Assembly (NCBI GenBank): GCA_938009905.1
Contig: CALLGK010000291.1
Span: forward strand, 1-32,066
Origin: an uncultured Acidimicrobiales bacterium
GTDB lineage: Bacteria; Actinomycetota; Acidimicrobiia; Acidimicrobiales; SZUA-35
DNA length: 32,066 nucleotides
Reading direction: 5' to 3'
In this document: piece after piece, positions 8,393-16,024 of the stretch
Layout of the letters: every line of letters starts with the position of its first letter
Position numbering within the stretch: the stretch's first letter is position 1
Position numbers and translations under genes: made by a program
Notes under the pieces: generated by a model
Told to the model about the DNA's origin: nothing
The model's database searches: none
Seen by the model: only the letters and a program-made list of their open reading frames with translations

Positions 8393-9025
8393 GTGCCAAT
8401 CGACTCAAGTCCTGCCCTGCTCTCGATGCTCGGACTCCGTCTTAAGGGGTTCGCCGAGTCTCAGGTCGTTGCCGACCTCGTCGGCCTCGACGTTGACACG
8501 GTGACGGCCGAGCTCACGAAGGCAGCTGAATCTGAATTCGCGTCCTACCGAGACGGTCGTCGCACCGGCTGGACCCTGATGCCTGCTGGTCGCACCGAGA
8601 TCGAACGTCTGGCATCTGAAGAACTCGATGCCGCCGGGTGTCGCGAGGTGGCGCAGTCGGCCTATGACCGGTTCCTCGCACTCAACCAGCGCATGCTGCA
8701 AACCTGTACGAACTGGCAGGTGAAGGACGTCGAAGCAAACCTTCTCAACGATCACACCGATGCGGAATACGACGCAGGTGTGATTGCCGACTTAGCTGAT
8801 CTCGATGCCGCCGTGCAGCCGCTTTGCAATGAGCTCGCTGATCAGCTGAGCCGCTTCTCGATCTACGCCCCTCGCTTCACCGCCGCACTCGACAAGGTGA
8901 GGGCCGGCGACACCAAGTGGTTCACCGGACCCATCATCGAATCGCACCACACGGTGTGGTTTGAGTTCCACGAAGACCTGCTCGCAACTCTCGGTATCGA
9001 CCGAGCCACTGAAGGAAGCCACTAA
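8393..9025 (+). CDS. Winged-helix (MarR-like) domain protein of unknown role
   Basis: This 210-residue protein begins with a winged-helix-like segment: LLSMLGLRLKGFAE, then a recognition-helix-like stretch around LDVDTVTAELTKAA and a wing ending GWTLMPAGRTEIERL (to about residue 75). The rest is helical and ends with ESHHTVWFEFHEDLLATLGIDR near residues 182-203, a conserved-looking tail that I associate with a small actinobacterial family often labelled MarR-like. The MarR label rests on the N-terminal fold only; ligand and targets are unknown. Its TAA overlaps the dapA ATG by one base, which implies coupled translation. The GTG start sits 3 nt after the SURF1 stop. It could regulate its operon or act as a non-DNA-binding partner. 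Confidence 0.75.
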   Translation: MPIDSSPALLSMLGLRLKGFAESQVVADLVGLDVDTVTAELTKAAESEFASYRDGRRTGWTLMPAGRTEIERLASEELDAAGCREVAQSAYDRFLALNQRMLQTCTNWQVKDVEANLLNDHTDAEYDAGVIADLADLDAAVQPLCNELADQLSRFSIYAPRFTAALDKVRAGDTKWFTGPIIESHHTVWFEFHEDLLATLGIDRATEGSH

Positions 9026-9945
9026 TGGCAGCGATCAATCCTCCCCGCTTTGGCCCTGTGCTGACGGCCATGGTCACGCCGTTCGACGCTGACGGAAAGC
9101 TCGACCTCGACGGTGCGGCCAACCTGGCCCAATTCCTCGTCGCCCACGGCAATGACGGCGTTGTTGTTGCCGGCACAACGGGCGAGTCGGCCACGCTCAC
9201 CCACGACGAGCAGATTGCACTGATCGAAGCCGTGCGGGCTGCGGTTCCAGACGCGTCACTTGTTGCTGGCGCCGGCAGTAATGACACGCGGGCCGCCGTT
9301 GAGTTGACCCAGCGAGCCACCGCAGCAGGCGCAGACGGCATCTTGCAGGTCACGCCCTATTACAACCGTCCTTCCCAAGCCGGCATCGAGGCCCACTTCC
9401 GAGCCACGGCCGCCGCAACAGACTTGCCCGTGGTTGTCTACGACATCCCTGTGCGTACCGGCCGCAAGATCGCAACCGACACGCTGCTCTCGCTGCTTGA
9501 GGTCGACAACATCGTCGCCATCAAAGACGCCGCTGGCGATCCGTCAGAAACGGCCTCGTTGATGGCTCGGGCTCCTGAGGGAACCGATCTCTACTCTGGC
9601 GACGACAGCCTCACGCTGCCGTTCCTCTCTGTCGGTGGCAATGGCGTCATCGGCGTCGCCACCCACTGGGCCGGCGTTGAATTCAGCGAAATGATCTCGG
9701 CCTACGTGAAGGGTGACGTCGCTGATGCGGTGCGCCTCAACCAAAAGCTGATTCCGTCCTACGACTACGAAACCGGCGACGACGCTCCGAACCCGGTTCC
9801 ATCAAAGGTGATGATGAACCTCCTCGGTGTCCCTGTCGGCGAATGCCGCCCTCCCATGGGCTATGCCCCTCCAGACCTCGAAGACCGGGCCCGCGCTGTG
9901 CTGGCCGGTCTTGACCGCCAGGCCGAGATCGGCCAGGCGAACTGA
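9025..9945 (+). CDS. dapA: 4-hydroxy-tetrahydrodipicolinate synthase
   Basis: DapA condenses pyruvate with L-aspartate semialdehyde in the first committed step of lysine and diaminopimelate synthesis, in the cytoplasm. The 306-residue length is normal. The Schiff-base lysine is K167 in VAIKDAAGD. Tyr139 and Arg144 in YDIPVRTG and the threonines of AGTTGES (about 49-55) complete the active site. LQVTPYYNRPSQAG (107-120) is also typical. The ATG overlaps the preceding stop by one base and is preceded by GAAGGAAG at 9011-9018. The gene's own TGA overlaps the rnj ATG. A dapA-rnj pair is common in actinobacteria, which supports the call. Confidence 0.97.
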   Translation: MAAINPPRFGPVLTAMVTPFDADGKLDLDGAANLAQFLVAHGNDGVVVAGTTGESATLTHDEQIALIEAVRAAVPDASLVAGAGSNDTRAAVELTQRATAAGADGILQVTPYYNRPSQAGIEAHFRATAAATDLPVVVYDIPVRTGRKIATDTLLSLLEVDNIVAIKDAAGDPSETASLMARAPEGTDLYSGDDSLTLPFLSVGGNGVIGVATHWAGVEFSEMISAYVKGDVADAVRLNQKLIPSYDYETGDDAPNPVPSKVMMNLLGVPVGECRPPMGYAPPDLEDRARAVLAGLDRQAEIGQAN

Positions 9946-11669
9946 TGGCAGACACCAAAAAGGACAACAAGCAAAAACGAAGCGACGTGCCCGTACGGGT
10001 GGTCTTTCTCGGCGGTCTCGGTGAGATCGGCCGCAATTGCGCCGCCATCGAAGTGGGCGACGAAATCATGCTCATCGACTGCGGACTCATGTTCCCAGAC
10101 GACGACATGGCTGGCGTCGACCTGGTGCTGCCCGACTTCACCTATCTGCGTGAAAACAAGGAACGGGTTATCGGGGTTGTGGCCACGCACGGCCACGAAG
10201 ACCACATTGGTGCGCTGAGCTTTCTTCTCGAAGAGATGCCGCTGCAGATCGTCGGATCACCGCTCACGCTTGGCCTCGCCCGCAACCGCATCGAAGAAAA
10301 AGGCCTACTCGGCCAGGCCAAGTTCATCGAGGTCAGCGACAACGACCGCATCCAGGTCGGCAACTTCGACATGGAGTTTTTCCCTGTCACCCACTCGGTG
10401 CCCCACGGTTTTGCCACGGCGTTCCACACGCCCCAGGGTGTCATCCTCCATAGCGGCGACTTCAAGCTCGACATGACGCCAGTCGACGGCCGTCTCACCG
10501 ACCTCGCCGGTATCGGGCACCTCGCAAAGGACGACGGTGTCCGACTGTTCCTCTGCGACTCAACCAACGCCATCGAAGAGGGCTTCTCCGCATCAGAGAC
10601 CTCGATCGGTCAGTCGATCCACGATCTCTTCAAAGCAAAGGAAGGCCACCGGATCGTGGTGGCATGCTTTGCCAGCCACATCCACCGCGTGCAGCAGATC
10701 GCAGACGCCGCCATCGACAACGGGCGGACCGTCGCGACGCTCGGCCGTTCGATGAACAAGAACGTTCACCTTGCCCGTCAGATGGGTTTGCTCACGATTC
10801 CAGACACGCATCTGCGCAACATCGAGAACGTCGATGACATCCCAGACGAAGAACTCTGCATCATCTCGACGGGCTCGCAGGGTGAGCCCATGTCGGCGCT
10901 CGCCCGCATGGCCACTGGCGACAACAAGTGGCTCAAGATTCAGGAGGGCGACGTCATCATCCTGTCGTCGCACCCCATTCCCGGCAACGAATCAAGCGTC
11001 ACTCGGGTGATCGACGGCCTGCTGCGTCGTGGTGCTGAAGTGATCGACTCGAAGACCCACGACGTGCACGCCACCGGACACGCAAAGTCTGAAGAGCTCA
11101 AGGTGCTGCACTCAATTGTGCAGCCCGAGTGGTTCGTGCCGGTGCACGGCGAGTACCGCCACATGACTGAGCACGCCCGCATCGCCACTCGCATGGGCAC
11201 CGCGGCCGATCACATCACGGTGTGCCAAGACGGCGAATCAGTCGTACTCGACGCCAACGGTCTACGACGTGGTGGCGACGTGCCTGCCGAGTACATCTAC
11301 GTCGATGGCAAGCTCGGCGACCTCGACGAGAGCGTGCTCGGCGAGCGCCGCACGCTCGGCACAGACGGATTCGTGTCTGTTGTTGTGCCGCTGGCAATCG
11401 AGGGGCCAAACGCAGAACTTTTGCGGCTTCCCGAGATCATCAGCCGAGGCTGGGTGCACGGCGAAGAAGGCGATCAACTCCGCAAGGACGCGGCACACGA
11501 GGTGCGCGACGGCATCGAAGCAGCCTTGTCTGACGGCAAGCGCACTCGTCAAGAGTTGGAGCGAGTCGCCCGCCGCATTCTTGGTCGGTTTGTGAACAAC
11601 CGCACTCGCCTTCGGCCCATGATCGTTCCCGTGGTGCTCGGAGCCCACGAAGGCGCGGACGAGGCGTAG
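9945..11669 (+). CDS. rnj: Ribonuclease J
   Basis: RNase J is a metallo-beta-lactamase/beta-CASP nuclease with endonuclease and 5'-3' exonuclease activity in mRNA decay and rRNA maturation. The 574-residue protein has GGLGEIGRN at 23-31, the zinc motif HGHEDH at 82-87, a further ligand region FPVTHSVPHG at 146-155 and ILHSGDFKLD at 167-176. The beta-CASP region carries CFASHIHRVQQI, STGSQGEPMSAL and SSHPIPGNE, followed by VPVHGEYRHM. The C-terminal domain is present, so the gene is full length. The N-terminal 15 residues are a lysine-rich tail. It overlaps dapA by one base (TGATG), and hairpins follow directly after the stop. Confidence 0.97.
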   Translation: MADTKKDNKQKRSDVPVRVVFLGGLGEIGRNCAAIEVGDEIMLIDCGLMFPDDDMAGVDLVLPDFTYLRENKERVIGVVATHGHEDHIGALSFLLEEMPLQIVGSPLTLGLARNRIEEKGLLGQAKFIEVSDNDRIQVGNFDMEFFPVTHSVPHGFATAFHTPQGVILHSGDFKLDMTPVDGRLTDLAGIGHLAKDDGVRLFLCDSTNAIEEGFSASETSIGQSIHDLFKAKEGHRIVVACFASHIHRVQQIADAAIDNGRTVATLGRSMNKNVHLARQMGLLTIPDTHLRNIENVDDIPDEELCIISTGSQGEPMSALARMATGDNKWLKIQEGDVIILSSHPIPGNESSVTRVIDGLLRRGAEVIDSKTHDVHATGHAKSEELKVLHSIVQPEWFVPVHGEYRHMTEHARIATRMGTAADHITVCQDGESVVLDANGLRRGGDVPAEYIYVDGKLGDLDESVLGERRTLGTDGFVSVVVPLAIEGPNAELLRLPEIISRGWVHGEEGDQLRKDAAHEVRDGIEAALSDGKRTRQELERVARRILGRFVNNRTRLRPMIVPVVLGAHEGADEA

Positions 11670-11684
11670 CGAGCTCGGCTCGCT
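11668..11684 (+). terminator. Hairpin overlapping the rnj stop codon
   Basis: AGCGAGC-TCG-GCTCGCT is a perfect 7-bp stem that starts inside the rnj TAG (11667-11669). Only TCGTT follows, so it is not a classic U-tract terminator. With the larger hairpin at 11711-11731 it probably defines the rnj mRNA 3' end. Confidence 0.45.
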
Positions 11685-11710
11685 TCGTTGGCCCGACTTC
11701 GGCCGGTTGT

Positions 11711-11731
11711 GCTGCCCCGCATCGGGGCAGC
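11711..11731 (+). terminator. Strong GC hairpin downstream of rnj
   Basis: GCTGCCCCG-CAT-CGGGGCAGC is a perfect 9-bp stem with a 3-nt loop, 42 nt after the rnj stop. No T tract follows. It is a likely terminator or 3'-end stabiliser for the dapA-rnj transcript. Confidence 0.6.
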
Positions 11732-12007
11732 CCTCTCGCCGGAAGCACAAAACAACGCAAACAACACGGGCACGCCATCGACGTGGTCAGTCCGCTGTGT
11801 CGCCTGCCTTGCACAATGCCGCCCGGATTGATGAGGGACTTCGCAGCACCCCCAACACCTAAGGTGAGATCTTGCCACGCCACGTGGCAGCTGACAAGGA
11901 GATTCTCCTTGCCAACTCATGAACTTCGAGCTGCTCAGCCGCTTTGGTTCGGTTGTGCCCCGGCAGAGCGCGGGCATGCCCTCCCGCACTGTGGCGGGGT
12001 GACCTGT
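11732..12007 (+). other. Structured leader-like region between rnj and ftsK
   Basis: No convincing gene is seen here. Three small stem-loops follow one another: CACC-TAA-GGTG (11856-11866), TGCCACG-CCA-CGTGGCA (11873-11889) and CAAGGAG-ATT-CTCCTTG (11895-11911). The third hides an AAGGAG Shine-Dalgarno-like sequence. Two tiny reading frames follow it: TTG at 11909 (33 codons, stop 12008-12010, 7 nt after AAGGAG) and ATG at 11919 (27 codons, stop 12000-12002). Either could be a leader peptide ending just upstream of ftsK, or neither may be translated. It matches no riboswitch class I can identify by eye. Confidence 0.4.
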
Positions 12008-12013
12008 TAGAGT
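12008..12013 (+). promoter_or_regulatory. Candidate -10 element for ftsK
   Basis: TAGAGT lies 9 nt before the GTG at 12023, with no Shine-Dalgarno sequence in between. Transcription would then start within a few bases of the start codon. Confidence 0.4.
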
Positions 12014-12022
12014 GACGGCACT

Positions 12023-14791
12023 GTGGCTACAACGAATCGGACCTCCCGGTCCGGTCGAGGGGCTTCGGGCGGTCGATCGGCATCTCGTTCAACGCGTGCG
12101 TCAAGCACTCGGGGGACTGCCGCTCAGCGTCGCGCCCGCAAGCAACGTGAGGCACGCGGTCTTGCTTTGATCGCGCTCGGACTCATCCTCGGCCTGGCTA
12201 TGTACACCGGAGCGACCGGATCCATCGGATCCTGGCTCGCCCACGCAATTGGCGCCGTCGTCGGACGGATGCGGCTGCTCGTACCCGCTGCGGCGGTGTG
12301 GGCTGGCTGGCATCTGTTGCGAACGCCGCCGGGCAAGAAGCCCAAGAAGAACAGCAAACGCAAGAACGTTCGGCCGCTCAGCGAGACAGTCGGTTGGGCT
12401 GTGTTGGCGCTGTCGATCTTCGCCGTGCTCGACCTCTTTGGCGGCCGACCAGGGTGGGGTGCCTCTGCGGAGCGCCTTTCCAAGGCCGGCGGTTGGCTTG
12501 GTGTGTGGGTCGGCGGAAGCTTCGAGAGCTGGTTCGGCTTTTGGGGCGAGATCGTTCTGACCATTGCCATGGTCATGATCGGCCTCGTGCTGGTCACCGG
12601 CCTGTCAACAGGATCTGCCGTCGATGTGATCTCGGTTGGATTCGAACGAGTCGGCGATGGCTTCCACGGTCTGTTGATGCGCCTTGGCCTGAGCCGAGAG
12701 CTTGATGACGAGCCAAAGAAAGCGAAAGCCAAGAAGGGCTCGTCGATGCTCGATCTCGAGTATCCGGACGATCTCACGATCGCCGCGCCCAGTGGTCCAG
12801 ACGACAGCGAAGTCTTCGATCACGAGACCTACATCGATCTTCGTGGTGGCGGAGAGAGTCCCGAGCCCGCTCTCGAGCCAGAGCTCGCACCAGACGATGA
12901 GCCCGCCGTTGATCCGGGCGGTTGGGACGCTCCAGCACCAGAGCCCGTCATCGAGATTCCTCAGGTCGCCACCGTTGAGGGCATGACACTTGCTGCTCCT
13001 CAGCCGGCCGGCGGTCAGTGGACGCTCCCCACGATGGAGTTTCTCGAGCGAAGCGAAGGTCAAGACGTTGACCGAGCCAGCGTCGAGCGCACTGGACGTC
13101 AGCTTGAGCACGCACTCGCCGAGCACGGGGTTGAAACCCGACTGATCGGTGTTGTTGTTGGCCCAACGGTCAGCCGGTTCGAGCTCGAGCTCGGACCCGG
13201 CGTGAAGGTCAACCGCGTCACCAGCCTCCACAAGGACATTGCGTACGCAATGGCGACTCCAGACGTGCGCATCTTGGCGCCGATTCCTGGCAAGCAGGCC
13301 ATCGGTGTTGAGGTTCCGAACGTCCGTCGCCAGATGATCACCGTCGGCGACTTGCTCGGCTCAGAAGAGGCCATCAACGCAACTCATCCACTCGAGGTTG
13401 CGCTCGGCCGAGACATCACGGGCAAGACCGTGATGGCCAACCTGGCCAAGATGCCTCACTTGCTCGTTGCTGGTCAGACCGGCTCCGGTAAGTCGAGCTG
13501 TATCAACTCGATGCTCACGTCGCTGCTCATGCGTACGACTCCCGAGCAGGTCCGCCTCATCTTGGTCGACCCCAAGCGAGTCGAGCTCACGCAATACGAG
13601 AACCTGCCGCACCTTCTCACCGAGGTCGTCACCGATCCGAAGAAGGCAGCCAACGCGTTGTCGTGGGGTGTCCGCGAGATGGAGCGTCGCTACGACGCCC
13701 TGTCTGACGTCGGCGTACGCGATATTGATGGCTACAACAAGGCCGTCGACGAGGGCCGCCTCGATCCGATCGTTGGCAACGACGGCGAGACGACTGAGCG
13801 TGAACGACTCAGCTACATCGTGATCATTCTCGACGAGCTTGCCGACCTCATGATGGTTGCGGCACGCGACGTTGAGGAGTCGATCTGTCGTATCGCTCAG
13901 AAGGCACGAGCCGTCGGCATTCACCTGGTGATTGCGACCCAGCGACCGTCGACCAACGTGATCACCGGCCTTATCAAGGCGAACGTTCCAGCTCGTCTTG
14001 CCTTTGCCGTGTCGAGCCTTACCGACTCCCGAGTCGTGCTCGATCAGCCGGGCGCCGAGCGCCTTGTTGGCCGCGGCGACGGCTTGTTGCTCGACGGTTC
14101 GACCAGCACAGCTGCCCGTTTCCAAGGTGCGTGGGTGACCGAAGAGGAAGTCTCGACGCTCGTCGAGCACTGGCGAACCCAGGCTCCAGATGTCGTGTTC
14201 GACAGCAGGGTGCAGGGCGAAGAAGTCTCCCAGGCCGCTGCCGCACTGCCCGGTGGTACCACCGGTGACGACAACGATGATGAGCTTGTGTTGCAGGCCA
14301 TCGAGCTCGTCGTGCGCTCGCAGCTCGGTTCGACCTCGATGCTCCAGCGCAAGCTGCGGGTCGGCTTCGCTCGTGCCGGCCGCCTCATGGACATCATGGA
14401 AGAGCGTGGAGTCGTCGGACCATCCGTTGGTTCGAAGGCCCGCGACGTGTTGATGACACCAGAGGATCTCGACGCTGGTCGTTGGCCTGCCGGTATGCGT
14501 GGGGGAGCCGCGGCTGCCCCGGCCGCCGCCCCGGCTCCGGCCCCTCAGCCAGCGCCTGCTCCCGAACCAGCCCCGGCACCGATTGTTTCGGCGTCGGCTC
14601 CGCAACAACGTCCGCCGATGAGCGACGAGTCATATGCACTCGACACCGGCACGTCTGCGGTTGCGTTGAAGGATCCGTCTGGCGAGTTCGAGTTGGCCAA
14701 CGAGGTGTACGACGACGTCGACGGCGAGTTTGCCACCGACGATTTCGACCCGGCCCTCGCTCCACCACCCGGCTACCGCTCACCCGACTAA
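12023..14791 (+). CDS. ftsK: FtsK/SpoIIIE DNA translocase
   Basis: FtsK pumps chromosomal DNA through the closing septum. The 922-residue protein starts (GTG) with a basic Ser/Arg-rich tail, followed by about four membrane helices between residues 45 and 200. An acidic, proline-rich linker of moderate length leads to the motor. Walker A is GQTGSGKS at 484-491 and Walker B is VIILDELADL from 600. LVDPKRVEL, IATQRPSTNVITG and the LDQPGAERLVGRGDGL region are all family hallmarks. The gamma winged-helix domain (LVLQAIELVVRSQLG to GSKARDVLM, about 755-811) is present. Unusually it is not at the end: an Ala/Pro-rich tract and an acidic tail of about 90 residues follow. The gene sits alone between a structured spacer and tandem palindromes. 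Confidence 0.97.
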   Translation: MATTNRTSRSGRGASGGRSASRSTRASSTRGTAAQRRARKQREARGLALIALGLILGLAMYTGATGSIGSWLAHAIGAVVGRMRLLVPAAAVWAGWHLLRTPPGKKPKKNSKRKNVRPLSETVGWAVLALSIFAVLDLFGGRPGWGASAERLSKAGGWLGVWVGGSFESWFGFWGEIVLTIAMVMIGLVLVTGLSTGSAVDVISVGFERVGDGFHGLLMRLGLSRELDDEPKKAKAKKGSSMLDLEYPDDLTIAAPSGPDDSEVFDHETYIDLRGGGESPEPALEPELAPDDEPAVDPGGWDAPAPEPVIEIPQVATVEGMTLAAPQPAGGQWTLPTMEFLERSEGQDVDRASVERTGRQLEHALAEHGVETRLIGVVVGPTVSRFELELGPGVKVNRVTSLHKDIAYAMATPDVRILAPIPGKQAIGVEVPNVRRQMITVGDLLGSEEAINATHPLEVALGRDITGKTVMANLAKMPHLLVAGQTGSGKSSCINSMLTSLLMRTTPEQVRLILVDPKRVELTQYENLPHLLTEVVTDPKKAANALSWGVREMERRYDALSDVGVRDIDGYNKAVDEGRLDPIVGNDGETTERERLSYIVIILDELADLMMVAARDVEESICRIAQKARAVGIHLVIATQRPSTNVITGLIKANVPARLAFAVSSLTDSRVVLDQPGAERLVGRGDGLLLDGSTSTAARFQGAWVTEEEVSTLVEHWRTQAPDVVFDSRVQGEEVSQAAAALPGGTTGDDNDDELVLQAIELVVRSQLGSTSMLQRKLRVGFARAGRLMDIMEERGVVGPSVGSKARDVLMTPEDLDAGRWPAGMRGGAAAAPAAAPAPAPQPAPAPEPAPAPIVSASAPQQRPPMSDESYALDTGTSAVALKDPSGEFELANEVYDDVDGEFATDDFDPALAPPPGYRSPD

Positions 14792-14806
14792 CCGAGTCTC
14801 TCCCCA

Positions 14807-14926
14807 GAACTGGCACCGATCTGCGCACACGCCGCGCCGATTCGGTGCCAGTTCGCGTTTTGGGCGGAGGGCGATGGGGAACTGGCACGGTTTTGTCCGC
14901 ACGCCGTGCGGGTTTGGTGCCAGTTC
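14807..14926. repeat. Two tandem diverged palindromic units after ftsK
   Basis: Unit 1 has perfect 13-bp arms, GAACTGGCACCGA (14807-14819) and TCGGTGCCAGTTC (14842-14854). Unit 2 shares the same core arms over 10 bp, GAACTGGCAC (14879-14888) and GTGCCAGTTC (14917-14926). The loops are also related (CGCACACGCCGCGCC against CGCACGCCGTGCGG). Unit 1 is followed by CGCGTTTTGG, so it may terminate ftsK transcription. The shared arms and related loops suggest a REP/MITE-like repeat family, not two unrelated terminators. Confidence 0.75.
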
Positions 14927-14943
14927 GGGGTGAGCGGGGCCGG

Positions 14944-14949
14944 TAGCAT
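14944..14949 (+). promoter_or_regulatory. Candidate leaderless -10 element for the antiporter gene
   Basis: TAGCAT, then exactly 6 nt, then the GTG at 14956. No Shine-Dalgarno sequence is present, so leaderless transcription is likely. Confidence 0.5.
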
Positions 14950-14955
14950 CGGGCC

Positions 14956-15945
14956 GTGCTTCCTGGCCTCGTAGCAACGCTCATCGGCATCGCCGTCTTG
15001 TCGAAGGCGGCAGACGAGTTTGTCGACGGCGCAGCCGGCATCGCGAAGGTGCTCAAGGTGTCGCCGATTGTGATCGGCGCCGTCATTGTCGGGTTCGGCA
15101 CCAGTGCCCCCGAGATGATCGTGTCAGGCATCGCGGCCACCCAGGGCGACGACGACTTGGGCATCGGCAACATCATCGGGTCAAACATCGCCAATCTGTC
15201 GCTGATTCTCGGCGCCGCAGCCCTCCTGTTGCCGCTCAAGATCGACTCGTCTGTCCTTCGACGAGAGGCGCCGCTGGCCACCGCCGGTGCGATCATGTTT
15301 GCGCTGCTCCTTCGGGGTGGCATTCAGCAAAGTGAGGGCCTCGTCCTCCTGCTGTTCATGGTGGTCGGGCTGTACCTGCTCATGAGCCAGACCGGCCCGA
15401 ACCTGCCGCTGGTGCAAGAGGTCGACGACGATATCGAAACGCCCTCCTCGCTCGGATCGGCAGGTGTCCGCACGCTCATCGGCCTCGTCGGCACCGTCGG
15501 TGGCGCCTACGTGTTGGTATGGGGTGCCACCACGGTCGCATCAGAGCTCGGACTGAACGACGGCTTCGTCGGCGTCACGCTCGTGGCGATCGGAACCTCG
15601 CTGCCAGAACTCGTCACGGCCGTGGCCGCAGCGAAGGCAGGCCACGACGAGCTCATCGTCGGCAACCTGCTCGGTAGCAATCTCTTCAACTCGCTTGCCG
15701 TCGGCGCAGTGGTCGGCATCCTCGGCGACGGAACGGTCGACGATCCGTCGCTCGTCGGCAGCGATCTTGTCGCCATGCTCGTGGTGTGCATCGGTGTCTT
15801 TGCCTTGATGGTCTCCCGCCGTGTGATCAAGCGGCCGGAAGGCATCATTCTTCTTGCCGTGTTCTTCGGGTTCCTGGTGATGACCTACCTGGGAGAGACA
15901 AGCGAGCCAGAGGCGCTGACCTCGCTCATTGGCGCTCTGCGCTGA
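14956..15945 (+). CDS. Calcium/sodium antiporter (CaCA family, YrbG-like)
   Basis: CaCA antiporters use the sodium (or proton) gradient to export Ca2+ across the cytoplasmic membrane. This 329-residue protein has the duplicated alpha repeats of the family. The first is GTSAPE at 48-53 with GNIIGSNIAN at 71-80; the second is GTSLPE at 213-218 with GNLLGSNLFN at 236-245. About ten hydrophobic segments are present, with an acidic loop (QEVDDDIETPSS) between the halves. Both alpha-repeat glutamates are present, so it should be active. The GTG start fits the leaderless promoter at 14944. Substrate is assigned by family only; related members may move other cations. Confidence 0.92.
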   Translation: MLPGLVATLIGIAVLSKAADEFVDGAAGIAKVLKVSPIVIGAVIVGFGTSAPEMIVSGIAATQGDDDLGIGNIIGSNIANLSLILGAAALLLPLKIDSSVLRREAPLATAGAIMFALLLRGGIQQSEGLVLLLFMVVGLYLLMSQTGPNLPLVQEVDDDIETPSSLGSAGVRTLIGLVGTVGGAYVLVWGATTVASELGLNDGFVGVTLVAIGTSLPELVTAVAAAKAGHDELIVGNLLGSNLFNSLAVGAVVGILGDGTVDDPSLVGSDLVAMLVVCIGVFALMVSRRVIKRPEGIILLAVFFGFLVMTYLGETSEPEALTSLIGALR

Positions 15946-15951
15946 TCGCAG

Positions 15952-15988
15952 CGTCGAGGTGCTGGCCGCAGGGGCGCTGACCTCGACG
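15952..15988 (+). terminator. Hairpin after the antiporter gene
   Basis: CGTCGAGGT (15952-15960) and ACCTCGACG (15980-15988) form a perfect 9-bp stem with a 19-nt loop, 6 nt after the antiporter stop. The right arm region, GGCGCTGACCTCG (15973-15985), is a direct repeat of 15912-15924 in the end of the gene. No T tract follows. Confidence 0.5.
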
Positions 15989-16010
15989 GGACACCACAAA
16001 CCTGTGCCAG

Positions 16011-16016
16011 TACCGT
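16011..16016 (+). promoter_or_regulatory. Candidate -10 element for the SMP-30 gene
   Basis: TACCGT lies 8 nt before the ATG at 16025, with no Shine-Dalgarno sequence between. This is compatible with a leaderless or nearly leaderless transcript. Confidence 0.35.
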
Positions 16017-16024
16017 GACCGACC

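Noticed and set aside
13361-14608. 415-codon open frame antisense to ftsK
   Set aside because: It mirrors a well-supported gene in a high-GC region, where long antisense frames are expected, and its translation shows no recognisable family.
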